A DNA stretch of 64,000 nucleotides. Origin: Calycina herbarum. Taxonomy: Eukaryota; Ascomycota; Leotiomycetes; Helotiales; Pezizellaceae. This document shows positions 45,372 through 58,971 of this stretch, piece after piece (positions within the stretch are counted from its first letter, which is position 1; every line of letters starts with the position of its first letter). The position numbers and the translations under genes are program-made. The notes beneath the pieces are model-generated. The model saw nothing but the letters and a program-made list of their open reading frames with translations, was not told the origin of the DNA and searched no databases. The stretch spans positions 62,001 through 126,000 of the forward strand of contig LLEY01000026.1 in NCBI GenBank assembly GCA_001414485.1. Direction: 5' to 3'.

Positions 45372-47038
45372 GATGTGAGGGGTTGTTCCCGTTGTGCGAG
45401 GTTAAGGTTATTAGTATGGTATTAGTGTTAGGCTCGAAAATAAATGTACAATATTTGTACAATATATGTACAGTATTAATTATGAATGATCAATCAATTT
45501 GCAAGATGTATGAAGGATGAACTACATTCGTCTCTCACTGGAGCAAAACGAGGGGCACTTACGAGAACTACGGAGTAGCAGCAATAGCTTCCCCACACCC
45601 TACGGGTACATATCAAGGTGTCATGCGCCAACCTGCATTTCGATAAGACATTGTCCTCTATTGTCCTCCACATGTTTTCTTATTCCCGCCCTTCCCTCTC
45701 CATAAATCACCATCCTTCCAGACTCCATCCCACACAAAGACCAAGACTTCCCCTCCTTCATCACCCAATCCAACAACTCCCCAAATCTCCAACCACATCT
45801 CTGTCCAACCCCCCCACATTTAACATTTACCCCTCCGGCCCCCAACCCCACGGAAACCCTCTCACTCGCCCAGTCAAACTACCCTGAAAGCCACGCGTGA
45901 TCCACGAACCGGCAACTTGCTTGTAGACTCGAGTATTACGACTCCTCATTTTCAGCATGGCCATGTAACACCGCATACAAGATCCAACATAATCCACATA
46001 TTAACCCCCTCGCCATTGACTGCCCCAAAGTTCCGTCAACTCTGGTAGGACAAATGCACAGTGCAAATTATCACTAGACCGGGAAAGGGAGTTTATATAA
46101 AGTCCGTACTTACTGCATATGCAAGTGAGGAAGGTGGTCATCAGTGCATTTCTTCTGTTGGTTTATTTTTGGGGGCGGGAGAGAAAGAGGTTGTTGGGGA
46201 ATTTTACGAAGTTTTTGGTGGTTGGGTTGTTGGAATCCCTCGTGTTAAGTTTCGAATTTTATAGGGCTGATAGCGAGAGTTATTGGTTTGAAAAATGCAA
46301 TTGTCCCTCAAGAGCATGATTGCTACTCACTTGAAAGTGGACAATGTTTTTGTGAGGGTAAGCTGTGCATGATACGATTCCTGCCTTGAAAGCATTGCGA
46401 TGTCATTGGCGATCTGTCGTAAACAATGATCTTCAGCTGTTTCATGAACAGCATGGGGAAATTGGGGAATAAACAAGATAAGGAGAAAAACGTTACAATA
46501 ATTCAGGGTAATATGGGAAAGCCGGCGATCCGAGCGGAAACACATGGTATGATCTGACTGACCTGTGTAATACCAAAATCCACCTGGATCCTTTGTGCTT
46601 CGTGAAGAAAAAATTGGGTATTTAGTCTTGAGCCTCTAATTTCGTGGCTATCGAATGTGTATCATCTCAAAGATGAACTATGGAGATGAAGAAACCCGCA
46701 ATTCCACCCATTCATCCAGCCCCTCCCGCCCAACGACAAAATTCCGGCGATGCTAGTCAGAGCCTAGTGCAAAAGAAAGCGCTTCAAAGAAATGGTATAA
46801 GAAAATGAAACGGCGCATGTATAATTAGCGCAAAACATGACAACCAAACAGAGAAGAACGCCTTTGAAAAGCCCATATCATCATGACCTATGCCTGTCGT
46901 GACAGATCCTCTTCCCACCATGCCGCCCTCCATGGCCATTATTTAGAGCATTTAGAGCATTTAGAGCATTCCTCCCATATGTATCGGTGTATGCGTCAAG
47001 TGTCGTATCTCTCGTACTTGCTGTAACAATGACCCCAA
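45372..47038. other. Gene-poor stretch
   Basis: About 1.67 kb with no supported gene. Contains a threefold tandem repeat of ATTTAGAGC at about 46,940-46,970 and a GT/TGTACA-rich patch near 45,450. Confidence 0.45.
46940..46970. repeat. Short tandem repeat (ATTTAGAGC)x3
   Basis: Three consecutive copies of a 9-bp unit upstream of an A/T-rich flank. Confidence 0.7.
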
Positions 47039-47525
47039 TCAAGCTGCTGTTTCCTTTTCGCTCAGAGGGGCGGCCTTCTCGTCGTCCACCTTTGGTCTTC
47101 GCTCTCTCATGACGGCATCTTGTCCACCCATTCTTCTGCCTAATGCTCGCTCCAACTTTGCGCCTAATGCCAACTTGCTAAGGCTCTCGGTCTTCTCTTG
47201 ACTGGGTACGAATCGTTGGCTCTCTAACTTCTTGTTGTCAAGCTTCTCGAGCCCTTCTTCAATGTCCTTCATCTCTTGTTGGGCCGAGGCTGATGATAGG
47301 GAGGTCTTGACGGTGTTGGCTACGGATGGAGCGGTGCTGTATGTGCTGTAGCGAGTGGAAGCGCGTTTGGAGGTTAACTGTAGAAATAAGCTTGTCAGTC
47401 AAGGCTTACTAAGAGCCGTCATATATATAAAGGGATTGGGTTTGATGTCGAAGAGGGGGCGAGGAATGAAGCCGACTTACGCTGGCTGCCATGATGGGAC
47501 GAGACGATTCGATTGAGGCTCCCAT
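47039..47525 (-). CDS. Small hypothetical protein (conserved-looking, charged C-terminus)
   Basis: Two exons, 47481-47525 and 47039-47377, with GT-AG borders (intron GTAAGT...CTACAG), giving 384 nt (127 residues). It starts MGASIESSRPIMAAS. A Ser/Thr-rich middle precedes a charged region (EMKDIEEGLEKLDNKKLE, LGAKLERALGRRMGG). No membrane segment and no known family recognised. It could be an adaptor or a stress-type small protein. It is divergent from the TPR-like gene at 49,314. Confidence 0.6.
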
Positions 47526-49313
47526 TTTGAAGGATGGATATCAGGGTTTTTAAAGAAGAAAACGGATGAGTGTGGAGTAGACGAGACGAGGCCTGTACTG
47601 TATGACCGTGTGGGAGGTGTCGAGTATGGTTATGCTGACCGCAGATCGAAGGATGACTGTTCAAGGTTGGGTTGGGTGTCCCTTTCGGAAGCGGAAAGGA
47701 GGGTATCAAGGTGGGTAGCAGGTTCAGGTCGCAGGGTTGGTCTTCGGTGATGACGGTTGGTAAGGACGAAGTTGACGAGGCAGCGAGTAGAGCAAGGTTC
47801 GTTGGGAGAGTGTGTTCATGAGAGAAAGATGCTGCAAAGCTCTTGAAGAGGACGACGGCAAGGCAGGCTCTCTCGCCTCTTCAGCAAGCGCGGTGGAAAA
47901 ATGGAGACGGGTGTCGTGGTGGAAGGATCCTGGTCCCGGTCAAATGTCTCGATTCCACGTTTTTGGCGTTGGGGGGTCTCCACCTTGGTGTTTGAGGTTG
48001 ATAGCTTGGTACAGATGCTCGCTCACCAGTGGCTGCTGATTTGAAGACGATTACGGAGGTACAAGTAGGCCCTTCGGACCAAGATGGGGGACATGCGGTG
48101 ATGAGGCGAGGGGAGGGGTGATCGACTAAGAACCCGCTAGCAAATGTAAATAGAAGCTTCTTTTTGAAAAGAAATCTTTGTGTTGCGATGGACGGAGTCC
48201 GGACTGTAGGTACTTGTGCTGCATGGAAATGTTGATGTTTCTAGAAAATCGGTTGGGCAGGGACGGGAAAGGAAGGGGGAAGGGGGAAGGCGGGCTGGAA
48301 GAAAGGTTCGCCTCTCTGGGAAGCAGAAATGGGCTTGCAGCAGTCTCCAGTCTTTCTCCCAGATTAGTTGTGAGCTGCTGTTTGTCTGATTTATTTTTAG
48401 AGGCAGGTTTGGGATTGGATTGTTGTTTGGGCAACAAGTTCAATTATGGGCAGGGTCAATATAAATACTACCACACCACGCGGTCACTCTCCTTGTACAA
48501 GTAATTCTACTCAATGGAGTTGCCTTCGGTTGCCTTCGGTTACCTCCATTAGGAAGGGCATTTGCCAGTTTGGCCAGAGAATGGCAAGAAGCAAACAGCT
48601 CATGACGACTTCGCCAACGAGGAAAAGGCATCGTGAAATCGTCACCAATGACCAGCAAAGACTTCTCTCTCGAGCCACTTTCCTCGGGCTATCATTGCCG
48701 TAAGTAGAGGGAGAGGCAACGGCCCGAAGTGGTGCAGCTCGAGGACGACGGTGAAGATCCGTACCTAAATGATGCTTCATGTCCGAAGGAGAAAAGGGGG
48801 ACGAGGCATGGACGAGGAGGAGGAGAAATGCACCTCCTGCAGGGATCTTGCTAACCGTGCTGTTCAACATTTTTCCCACGTTTCGCCATGTGGGAAGTGG
48901 GAGGATCGGATCTGATCTGATCTTGCAATGATACAAACGAAGGTTGCCGAGAGAGATCACCAGTCTGTTCGGATTTCTGTTCCAAAATCTCCGTAGGACA
49001 TAGATAAGAAGAAACACCGTCATGAGAATACTTTGGAAGGAGAAAAAAGATGAAAAAGTTTGCAGAGTAAACTGCCGAGGCCTGCGAGGTAAGTAAGTAC
49101 CTAGGCTGATGCCGTTGGATTACCTACCTTATCAATCTCATCCCCTGCAACCGGTTGCTACTTCCTCCGCTACTTCCTCCGCTATGCCGAATTCTCACCC
49201 CATCTCAAACAACCAACTTCATCCACCTCGGATTCCTTCATCTCAGCCCATCATTTGGCACCTGACTAGAAAGCACCGACCAAGGTTCAATTTGATTGAG
49301 ATCACTGCCCAAC
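47526..49313. other. Intergenic region between two divergent genes
   Basis: About 1.8 kb. Many short overlapping frames occur on both strands, but none has a family feature. It presumably holds the promoters of both genes. Confidence 0.45.
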
Positions 49314-51766
49314 ATGCCCCCCAAGAAGTCCTTCATGAAAGACGTCAAGAAAAAGTCAAAGCATTCGCCCCAGGTACAGTAATTTGAGCATGGCCCGCCT
49401 AAGCTTTTGCCTGGCATTGACGTGATATAGCAACCGACCACCGCAGATGAGTACTTAGCAGGTAGCTCATGTAGAGACTATCAAAAGAAATGTGCTGAGT
49501 TGAGGAATAGCTGGTGTCGATTTCGAAGAAGCTGGTGGTAAATGGAGAAGTGGCGATACCGCAAAAGTTTGCGCCCTCCCCTTCCTCTTCATGGGATTTC
49601 TCTCTGATTTCTCATAGTCTGCGAGATTTTTTGTCCGAGCGATCGAGTGCTACGAGGAGGCTCTCGGAAAATTCCCGACTTCCTTTGATCTAGCATACAA
49701 CAAGTGAGTGCATGTTGATGGGAAGAAGGCCACCAGTGTCTCACATGCATCAGGGCGAGAGTACAGTACGAGCTCACACAACATCCAAAGTTGCTCAAAC
49801 AATTGCCAGGCAACCTCATGGAACTGCTGCAGACTGCACTCGAATCAAGTCGATATGCGCTGAATTTGAGTCAAGATGATGCAGATGTTTTATTGTGAGT
49901 TTATTTTCCTTGCAGTTGGTTTCTCAAATCTACTCTTGCTTGACATGGTATCCCCGTTCTGCTTTTACGCTTTTCGCATTTGTTAAAAGTTTTCTCCCAA
50001 ACGCCTTTCTCATCATGGTTCTATTTGGCTTCCTAAAGATTGTAAAACACGCGACTCTGTTGATTGTGCAAACAACGTTGGAAACGCGAGTATTGTCAGC
50101 ACATCAGCAGCAGGACATCAAAGTGGGTGCACTGCGATTGATTTTCATTTTTCTCGAGGCGCTTGCCAATAGCTCTTGGTGGATTCTAGCTTTGATATTG
50201 TATGCTATCGTTCCAACCTCGGGTTGGTCAATAAGCTGCAATATATACTTCACGTTCGTACCTGTCCTAAGCTCTTGTTGTTCCAACTTTCTGGGATAAT
50301 TTAGACTATTGACCTAGATAGTTTCGAGTTAGCTGCTCTAAATATTTAGGTCAATTCTAAATTGTCCCAAATTTTTGGAACACTTGAGAGTTCAGGTAGG
50401 AGCGCTGTGTTAATGAAAGGCGAGCTCTTCCTAGCGCATGATTGCATTTGAGTCCCTTGGGAGCTTTCTTCTGTACAAGTTGTTCGATGCTATTCAGTTT
50501 TTTATGAAAATTCCTTTATTTCCCTCCAACCTATTCTTCACACCTATAAGGGAGTATGGACTGACGGCCACAGCAACACCGCTCAGATCCTTACCAGTCT
50601 GGCTGATGAAGTGAGCGGGAATAACTCAAACGACACTGAAGGTGACAGGGCGTCATTTGGCCTCCTTGAAGAAGCATTGGGTCTTTTCCAAAGATGTTTC
50701 CGCATACAAGAGAAGGAGTATCAGCAATTCCGAGCCCAACTCGCAGCGGCCTCAGAAAACGCCCAAACGGAAACCACCATGCCTGAAAATGTACAATCCG
50801 AGCAGGCAAGCTCAAACAATACCGCCCCACAAGCAAACGAAGAGGAACAGTGGGTTAGTGTTAGGGAGCCGGTTACGAAAGATGGACTCGTTGATACACT
50901 CCTTGCCCTGGTTGGGGCTTTGAGTGTGCTTTGCAGCCGCTCTAGTCGCCTCAAGCGGGATGCTGAAAAATACTTGCATAACATCAAACAATTCGCCACC
51001 CCTGAACTTTTACAAAAGCTTTGCATGTACGCTTCTAGGACCGAACGAGAAGTCGATGTTGCCGTTGGACAAGCTTGTTTAGTCAGTGCCATCTTAGAGA
51101 TAAAGTATCGAGGAGGAGTTAATGATTTTAGGGTAAGGTTTCTCTCCACCGCCTCAATCTATTCTAAAACTAATTATCTGGATCTAGGCATATTCCGCTG
51201 CCGTCGAAGAAGCATGGGCTCACCTAGACCTTAAAAAACATGTCGAAGGCCTTTGTAATCGAGCCGAGTCCTACATCACTGCCTGCAACACCATCTTCGA
51301 GGGCGAGGCAGAAAATAGCGCTGGCCCGGATTTTCTATCTGAAATCACACAACTCCAATGGAACCTCTTCTCTCTCGCAGCCGAAGATTTGACATCTGCC
51401 TCGAAATTCCGGGACGATGAGAATATTGGTAAGATTTTCTTGATGAGAGGCGACCTTGAGCTTTTAAGAGCTGCCTTGGGACGACCACCACTTAATCTTG
51501 AGTTGGCCGGGAAGAATTGGGGTGTTCTTTTGGGGAATGCGGAGAAGTATTATAGGGGTGCTAAGGTTTTGACTGCTGCTGGCGGGGAGATGCAGGAGGA
51601 GAATGAGGAGGCGACGGTCAAAGAGGCTTTGGCTAAGGGATTGTTGGGGGATGAGAAGGGGTTGGAAATGGCGAGGAAATCTATCCGAAGGGCGGACGAG
51701 ATTTTGTGGCAGGCTGTGGGTGAGAAGTTGGTTGATGAGGAGACTCTTGAGATGATCAGTGCTTGA
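49314..51766 (+). CDS. TPR-like protein, helical-repeat rich
   Basis: Seven exons read by hand: 49314-49373, 49431-49461, 49511-49566, 49618-49703, 49754-49894, 50574-51132, 51188-51766, joining to 1,512 nt (503 residues) with consistent phase. The start is basic (MPPKKSFMKDVKKKSK). Helix pairs then follow with TPR-like spacing (FVRAIECYEEALGKFP, LAYNKARVQYEL, ADVLFNTAQILTSLADE). A Gln/Ser/Asn-rich linker follows, then more helices with EVDVAVGQACL and the AYSAAVEEAW repeat. A chaperone or assembly-factor role would fit TPR proteins, but none is assigned. Intron 5 is 679 bp, unusually long, and holds a MITE-like repeat. Confidence 0.7.
50279..50382. repeat. MITE-like element, TTGTTCCAA family, inside an intron
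   Basis: Ends TGTTCCAA and TTGGAACA. Inner parts GGGATAATTTAGA and TCTAAATTGTCCC are inverted repeats too, with 104 bp overall. It lies within intron 5 of the TPR-like gene, and splicing would remove it. Confidence 0.7.
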
Positions 51767-53133
51767 ACGGGTGGAGGTTTCTCGGGCATATGAATCAAGG
51801 CAGGAGACGATATTTCATATGGATATCCATCTCAGTATGGCTATGAGGGGCTGGGAACAAACCACAAAAAATTTCTGTGAGGCAGGGAGGGTTGGCGGAG
51901 CGGAGCTTTGCTCACAGTGAATTTGTTACAGTTGCTATCACAGGAACATAGATAGGTCCCACTTGTATCCTCCAACTCCAAAGTTTGTATCACAAAAAAA
52001 AACATATTGTTATACGAACTATATCAGAGAAAGGCCATGGCTGGATGCTTGCAAGTTGCTTTCCTTCGGGTATATTTCAATGGACAATAAAGGCGGGAAT
52101 AATGGAATAATACTTCACCATCGTACCTTGTCTAGCAGGGTAACTTTTGTAATTATCCTAAAAACTTTGAACAATTTAAAGTATTAAGTTCAGTTGTCCT
52201 AAAGGTAATACTAGCTATTCATTGTCATTTTTGTTGTCTACCGCGAGTAACAATAACCTGTGCTCTTGTGGGTCAACTAGCAAAAAAGGAACCCGATGGG
52301 GGTTTGTTTACAAACACCACAGTTTTCGGGTAGCCTAAATTGGCGAAGCGATTCTAGACCACTTCCTCGTCGAACGTCATATTTGAACTTTTCGTCTAAG
52401 TTATTCACCACAAACCAAGCTTGACCATTTGCAGCTTTTAGTGAATATTGACCAATCACGTGTCTCCTTCAAAGTTTTCCGGGATGGAAGAAACAAGTCG
52501 TTGCCCTGTGTACACCACCAAAAAAAAACAGTCTTACTTTGGGTAGGAAAACTTTGAAAAGGGTATTGTAAAGTTACCCGAGACTTCATAATTGCTATGT
52601 AATAATAGCTACTTGTTAAAGAAATTTTAATAAGTGTGGTGGTTGAATACGGCTTTTTTTCGTCCCCATAGAACCTTGCTTGGGCTTGGCGACGGGGCTC
52701 CGTTTAGTCAGAAGGCCGCTAGAGCACTCCATCTCTTTTGACAAATTTCGTGCCCTCTCCTCATCGCAACTCCACCAAAACATCAACCTGTTCCCTCCTC
52801 CCTCTCCCAGCTCAGTCCTTCTTCTAGAACTCCTTTTCTGTTCTGATTCTGATATCTGATCTTTTCTAATCTTATTGTATTCAACCTTCGCGGTTTACAC
52901 ATCTCCTTCAAAAAAATTCAGTCTTCCCCCACGGGTGCCTCTCCTTCGAATCAAAAAGCGCGTTCGATATCCGTAACAGGACTCGACTCGACAGCCTCGA
53001 AGACTGCTTTATTGCATTCAATCCCCTCCCCAGTGGAAATATACCCCCATTTACTTGGTTAGAGCGACTCTCTCATCCTCAAAACGATCCCTCCCTACAA
53101 AAATAGAGGCTACCTCTCCTACTATCCTCCACC
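51767..53133. other. Intergenic region upstream of the NTF2-RRM gene
   Basis: About 1.37 kb. Contains a weak MITE-like patch at 52,130-52,230 and a C/T-rich leader (52,750-53,100) typical of highly expressed fungal genes. No further gene seen. Confidence 0.5.
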
Positions 53134-54875
53134 ATGGCAACCAACGGTAGCTTCACGCAACAGGACCAGTACAAGAACGCACCCGCAGAACAGTACCCAG
53201 CCACCTCCGGCGCGGCCGACTCTAATACTGGAAGCGCGTCGGGCATTGACTTGTCCAAGGATGAGGTTGGATGGTACTTCGTTGAGCAATACTACACCAC
53301 CTTGAGCAAGTCTCCTGAGAAGCTTCATGTAAGCCCAACCAGTCACCTCACCCCCACTTATACATGCTAATTACAATAGCTTTTTTACGGAAAGCGCTCT
53401 CAATTCGTGTCTGGTCTTGAGGCCGAGGTAGCTCCAGTCTCTGTTGGCCGAAGCGTAAGTTTTCGTCCTCAATTCATATTTTCATCATCTAACAGCAACA
53501 GGCAATCCAAGAACGTATCCGCGAACTCGATTTCCAAGACTGCAAGGTCCGTGTCTCCAACGTTGACTCCCAAGCTTCATTCGACAATATCGTCATCCAA
53601 GTTATTGGTGAAACATCGAACAAGTCTGCCGAGCTTAAGAAATTCGTGCAAACTTTCGTTCTCGCCCAACAACCTACCGGATACTTTGTTCTCAACGATA
53701 TCTTCCGATACATCAACGAGGAGGGTGATGAGGAGGTTGTCGAGGCAGCCCCAGTTGAGGATGCCGCTGGTCCTCTTGACCAAGATGTTGAGATGCCAAA
53801 AGCTCAAGCTTCCACCGAGGAGCCAGCTCCTGAAGCTTTGATTGCCGAGGTTGTTGACAAGAAGTTGGAGACCGTTGAGGCGGAGGCAGCTCCTACCCCA
53901 TCTACCAACGGAACTTCCGAGGAGGTTGTTGAGGCTGAGGCTCCTGTTGCTGAGTCCAAGGAGGAGGAATCCACACCCGAGGCTGCCGAGAAGGCCGTTG
54001 AGGAGGAAATCAAGGAGCCAGAGAAGCCAAAGGAGCCAGTCCCAAGCCCAGTTGTCACCCGTACTCCTTCTGCCGCTGCAAAACCTGCCGCTGCAAAACC
54101 TGCCGAACCTCTCAAGCAAGCTGCTCCAGCTAAGCCAAAGAGTTGGGCTAGCTTGGTTGGTTCTTCAACTCCTAAGCCAGCTGTTCCAGCCTCTGTTACT
54201 GCTCCAAAGACGGCTACTCCACCTGCCCAAGCTCGTGCTGCCCCACCCGCAAAGGCTGCACCTGTTCAGGCTCAAACAACCGAGTCGACTGTTTCTGCTG
54301 CTGAGAAGGACAAGGAGAACACCCCCGGTGCTGGCTGGCAAACTGCTGGCGATAACGCCAAGAGACAAAACCGACCACAATCAATCTCTCAAGCACCACT
54401 CGAGAAGGAGGGCACGATGGCATATATCCGAAACGTTACTGAGAAGCTCGGCCCTGATGAGCTCCGAAGTGCATTGGAGTCTTTTGGTACTTTGATTTAC
54501 TTTGATATCAACCGCGGAAAGGTACGGACAATCTTATAATTTTTCTTATGACACTGCTAATAGATATAGAACTGTGCCTTCGTTGAGTATGCCACCCCCG
54601 AGGGTTACCAAGCTGCTGCCGCTGCCAATCCACACCAAATTGGAGGCGAGAACATCTTTGTCGAGCCACGTAGACCAAAGGCCAACGCCTATGGCGGAAA
54701 CGGATACTCTGGAGGACGTGGGGGTGCTAACACACGAGGTGGTCGTGGCGGATTCCAAAATGATCGTCAAGGTGGCCAAGGAGGAAGAGGCGGTTTCGGA
54801 CCAGGAATTCGAGGACGTGGTGGTGCTCCTGCAGGTGCCCCAAGAGGGCGTGGAGCTTCTCAAGCTGCCGCATGA
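53134..54875 (+). CDS. NTF2-RRM protein of the Bre5/G3BP family
   Basis: Four exons, 53134-53328, 53380-53454, 53496-54521, 54570-54875, joining to 1,602 nt (533 residues). The acceptor of exon 3 could be 6 nt later. An NTF2-like domain covers about residues 45-175 (VGWYFVEQYYTTL, LFYGKRSQFVSG, NDIFRYIN). A long Ala/Pro/Glu-rich linker leads to an RRM near residue 396 with RNP2 AYIRNV and RNP1 NCAFVEYA (residues 433-440), ending in an RGG tail (GGRGG, GPGIRGRGG). Bre5 acts with the ubiquitin protease Ubp3; G3BP nucleates stress granules. It is probably cytoplasmic and RNA-bound. The gene shows no sign of transfer. Confidence 0.85.
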
Positions 54876-56568
54876 GCATCTTTCTCTTCTCCGCGCCGAG
54901 CCTCATACTCGACATAATTCACCCTTTCAACAATATCCACGATTTCGACGCTGTAACATACTTTGGACCACGGTTATTTTCTTCTTCATGAGACCCAAGA
55001 ACTTTGTACTCTACTTGCTATCTGCCTATTCTTTTCTTTCCTCCTGCAGCATTCACTAATTTTTCAACTTCCGCTGTGTCTTTTTGAATTTGAAAGGAAA
55101 AGTTTTTGGCAACGCATGTATCAAGGGATGGATCGTTGGGAGATTTTTTTGTCCTTTCGATTTTTTTTACAGGGTTTCATGGGTTACGCTTTGCTTGCTT
55201 CGTACAAATAGTTCAGCTGCGTTTTGCGTTAGTCTTCATCTGCATTTTCAAAGGGATGGAATAGGATGGATGGACCAAAAAATACTTGTCGCATGCAGCG
55301 GGAAAAAATGGGTGCTGATGGAAATTTGCGAAAGTATGCTTTTAAGGATGGATTTTCGATAGGGAAGTGGGAGTGGTGTGACAGCGTGGGATTGGGGGGG
55401 GGAGTGGATTTGGATCTTTTGAGGCTTATGTGCCGATTGATCAAGATAGGAGGAGGTTGCTTGGGTCGTCTGGCGGGTATTGTGCAGCGGATGACGGAGA
55501 TGTAATTATTGCGCTATACAATTTAATGACAAAAATGTCTATCTTGCTAAGAATTTTCATTGGGTTGTGCTTATTCTGTTCTGTGATTTCGAGTTGGGCG
55601 CAAGTGCAGTATGGCCCTCCTTTCTTGGGCTTGGTACCAGCAAAATGATAGGCGTTCTTCTCTTCTGGTTTCGCGGACCAGCCAAAGCTCGAGTCAAGAG
55701 TGTGGACACCATTTGGATTTCTTCTTTGGAAAATCCTCAAGAATAGTACCATCTAACCTCTATATACCCTCTTGTATAATGGGGAAATATAGAACCCCCT
55801 CGATGATATCATACAGGGTAAGCAAGCGAGTCAATCTTTAAGTCACGTAATCGGTTGATAGAGGGCTTTCTCCATTTAGAGAATATACAGACTTCTCCCT
55901 CATCTAAGCTTAGTTGTTAAGCTAGTAAACTCCACCTCAACCAAGGTAAGAAAGTGTAGTAATGGTTTCCTGCTTTTCCCATGTACTTGGGTCGACCTGG
56001 TCAGTGAGAATTGATTCGTTTTCGAGATCGTAAGCCCAACCCAACCGTAGGTACCAACAACTGGAAGTGTGTTGGTGGGACAGCGAGTTCTTCCAATTAC
56101 CTTGATGCCTTTCAGACGTGCGGATTTAGCCTGTTGTGTCGTGCTGAGCTTTTTCGTAAGAGAGTTTGCGGGATTGTTTAGAAGATATTTAAATGTTGTC
56201 AAATAGGTCAAAAATACTGTGCGAGTTTGTGTAGCACAGTTGAGAATGTTTGTTTTGGAAGCCGGTTTACCTAAGCTTAGGCTTTGGGGCCCAAGTAATT
56301 TTGTTTGATAGGTACAGGTTGAGTGTATGTATGTGCTTGCAGTACGTTAAGTTTGAGCCTCTACTCGGTGAGGGTTTGTTTAAACATACCTACCAACAGT
56401 AATCAGTAACCAGTGACCACTTTCAGCCAACCTCGTTCCAACTCCCGCAACATATATTGTTAATTCAATGGTGAGAATCATTTTTTTTTCTCTTTCGCAT
56501 TTCAAATCGTGCTCTTTTACTTCATCAATCACAGCCTAGCATAAAGATTAAATGATATTTTACCGAAA
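54876..56568. other. Intergenic region
   Basis: About 1.7 kb. No gene supported. It includes the 3' region of the NTF2-RRM gene, and the last 200 bases hold the GMC promoter. Confidence 0.5.
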
Positions 56569-58445
56569 ATGGCAGCAACACTTGAACAATACGATTTCAT
56601 CATCATCGGCGGTGGCACGTCCGGTCTTGTGATAGCTTCTCGTCTCTCGGAGAACCCCAACTTTCAAGTTCTCATCCTTGAAGCGGGAGACAAGCACGTG
56701 GAAAATCCTCAGATCAATATCCCAGCACTTTGGCCCTCTTTGCTGAGTACTGAGCTCGATTGGGACTTTTCTACAAGACCTCAAGTAAGATACCAACACC
56801 CAGAAAGCGCTGTTTGAGTAATAGCCAACTTTCCCCTTCACAGAAAGAACTCAATGACCGTAAAATCGGTATTCCCCACGGTCGAGTACTCGGTGGCTGC
56901 AGTGCCTTGAATGCGCAAGCTTTCTTGGCTCCCTCAAAGGTTGGATTTGACCTCTGGAGAGATCTCGGAAATCTTGGTTGGGAGTGGGATGTCATGCGTG
57001 GATATTTCGACAAGTGTTATTCCACCTCTCTTCCAACCGAGGATATCCAAAAGCATTTGAGGTTGGAATATGTCAAAGACGACAAAAAGGGGCCGTTACA
57101 GACTTCATATCCAGACACGAAGGACGATCGCATCATGAAAGCGTGGATTGAGACGTTCAAGACTTTGGATTATCATGTGGTTGATGATCCATTTGATGGT
57201 GCTTCCACGGGGGCATTCGTACATCCTTCTACAGTTGATGGAAAGACGAAAAGCAGGAGTTCTTCGGCTACTGCTTATTATCTTCCTGTTCAGTCTCGCC
57301 CGAATTTGCATCTCATGACAGGAGCTCATGTCGAAAAGATTATCTTCAATACCTCCTCCGATCTTGCTATCGCCGAAGCAGTACAATTCGCTAAAGACGA
57401 CAAGGTGATGATTGTCAAAGCTACCAAAGAAGTCATTCTCACTGCAGGCGCCATCCATTCTCCCAAAATCTTGGAGCTTTCGGGGATTGGTGAATCATCA
57501 CTTCTTCAATCCCATTGCATCGAAGTAGTTGTCGAGAACCCGAACGTAGGCGAGAACTTTCACGATCATCCCATGGGCGGAATTAGTTTCGAGGTGGTAG
57601 ACGATATCGAGACTCTTGATTCTTTGAACCGTCAAGATCCCGAAGCCATCAAGGCTGCGATGACTGCTTATCAAGTCAGCAAGACTGGGCCTTTTAGTGC
57701 AGCTGCTATCAATTCCTTTGCTCTTACACCAGTTCATGAGTTTCAGTCCAGAGAGGGCCAGGCATTGGCAAAGAAGGTGTTGGACACGTATCAACCGAAA
57801 GCTTTAGACGTCGAATACGAGTTCCTACGCAAGGTATATGAGAGTTCTGAGCTGAGCTCGGCTTGTTATTTACTCTATGCTGCTCATGGAAATTGGGGTG
57901 CTGAAAGCCATGCCGCGAAAGCTGTGACATTCAGCGAGGGCGAAACGGGAAAGTTCATTACGATTGCAGCTGAACTATCGTACCCGCTATCAAGGGGGAG
58001 TATACATATCAACTCCCCCTCGCCATCTGAAAACCCAACCATCGATCCGGCGTACTTCAAACACCCTCTTGATCTCGAAATTTTGGCCCGACATGTCCAG
58101 TTCATGGAGACACTTGTTACCACAGAACCTCTCCTTTCAATTCTCAAACCCGGCGGAAAGAGAAGTCCGGAATTCGCTGCGAAAGTAGGAGAGAGTCTAG
58201 AGGACGCGAAGGAGTATGTGAGGAAGATTGCCATGTCTGGATGGCACCCTGTTGGAACCTGTGCAATGTTGCCCAGGGATAATGGGGGAGTTGTAAATGA
58301 GAGGTTGAAGGTTTATGGAACGGGGAATTTGAGAGTTGCGGATGCGAGCGTGATGCCAGTCATCTGTAGGGGAAATACGCAGAGCACTGTGTATGCTGTT
58401 GCTGAGAAGGCCTCGGATTTGATTAAGGATGATTGGAAGGTGTGA
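56569..58445 (+). CDS. GMC-family FAD-dependent oxidoreductase
   Basis: Two exons, 56569-56784 and 56844-58445, joining to 1,818 nt (605 residues). The FAD site GGGTSG is at residues 14-19 and the first GMC signature is RVLGGCSALNA. The catalytic region is SGWHPVGTCAM, with the second active-site position in GNTQSTVY (Asn). No signal peptide, so the enzyme is probably intracellular. The family includes glucose, alcohol and choline oxidases and aryl-alcohol oxidases; the substrate is not evident. The neighbours (NTF2-RRM, Pob3) are unrelated housekeeping genes, so no pathway is implied. Confidence 0.9.
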
Positions 58446-58971
58446 AGTGTGTACTCGTAGACAAGTAACAAGCTTCTGCGCTTTGATTGAATAGGGAGAG
58501 AATTGAATATGAAATTGCTTAACCATACATGATTTTCAATTGATTTGTCATTCGAGATTTTTGGAAGAATCAAGAAATAGACTCCCTAGTTCTTCTTAAA
58601 CAATCCTTACAAATAGTTTAGCACAATTAATGTGAAGGTGTCGAGGTAGGTGTCGGCGAAGCAATGACTGAGGTCAGGGAATGAAGTGTTGAGGGGGGGT
58701 GCGAAAGGTGGGTTGAGGGCTCTTAGCCAGTCACCCCCGCGATTCGTTTTCGAGAAGAAATCGTATTTATGGAGGGGGTTTATACTCTGAAGGTGCCTTC
58801 CCAACATTCCCAAAGAGCTGCAGGGGGATGGGTGAATCACGGGAAAAGTGGGTATCCGGCGCGCGCATGGAATCAGAAGTCGCGAACTTTGTTGCAGCAC
58901 TTAACGCGATCACATCTCCAGTGAAGCAATTCCAAGCTCTTTCATCCACGAATTTACTTAAATTGCCAAAA
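58446..58971. other. Intergenic stretch
   Basis: 526 bp between the GMC gene and pob3. No gene seen. Confidence 0.5.

Noticed and set aside
48126..49023. Several overlapping frames of 70-170 codons
   Set aside because: They contradict each other on both strands and none shows a domain; treated as promoter DNA of two divergent genes.
53577..54119. Long minus-strand open frame (180 codons) inside the NTF2-RRM gene
   Set aside because: Antisense shadow of the Ala/Glu/Pro-rich linker, whose codon bias removes stops on the other strand; composition is Leu/Ser/Gly-rich with no domain.
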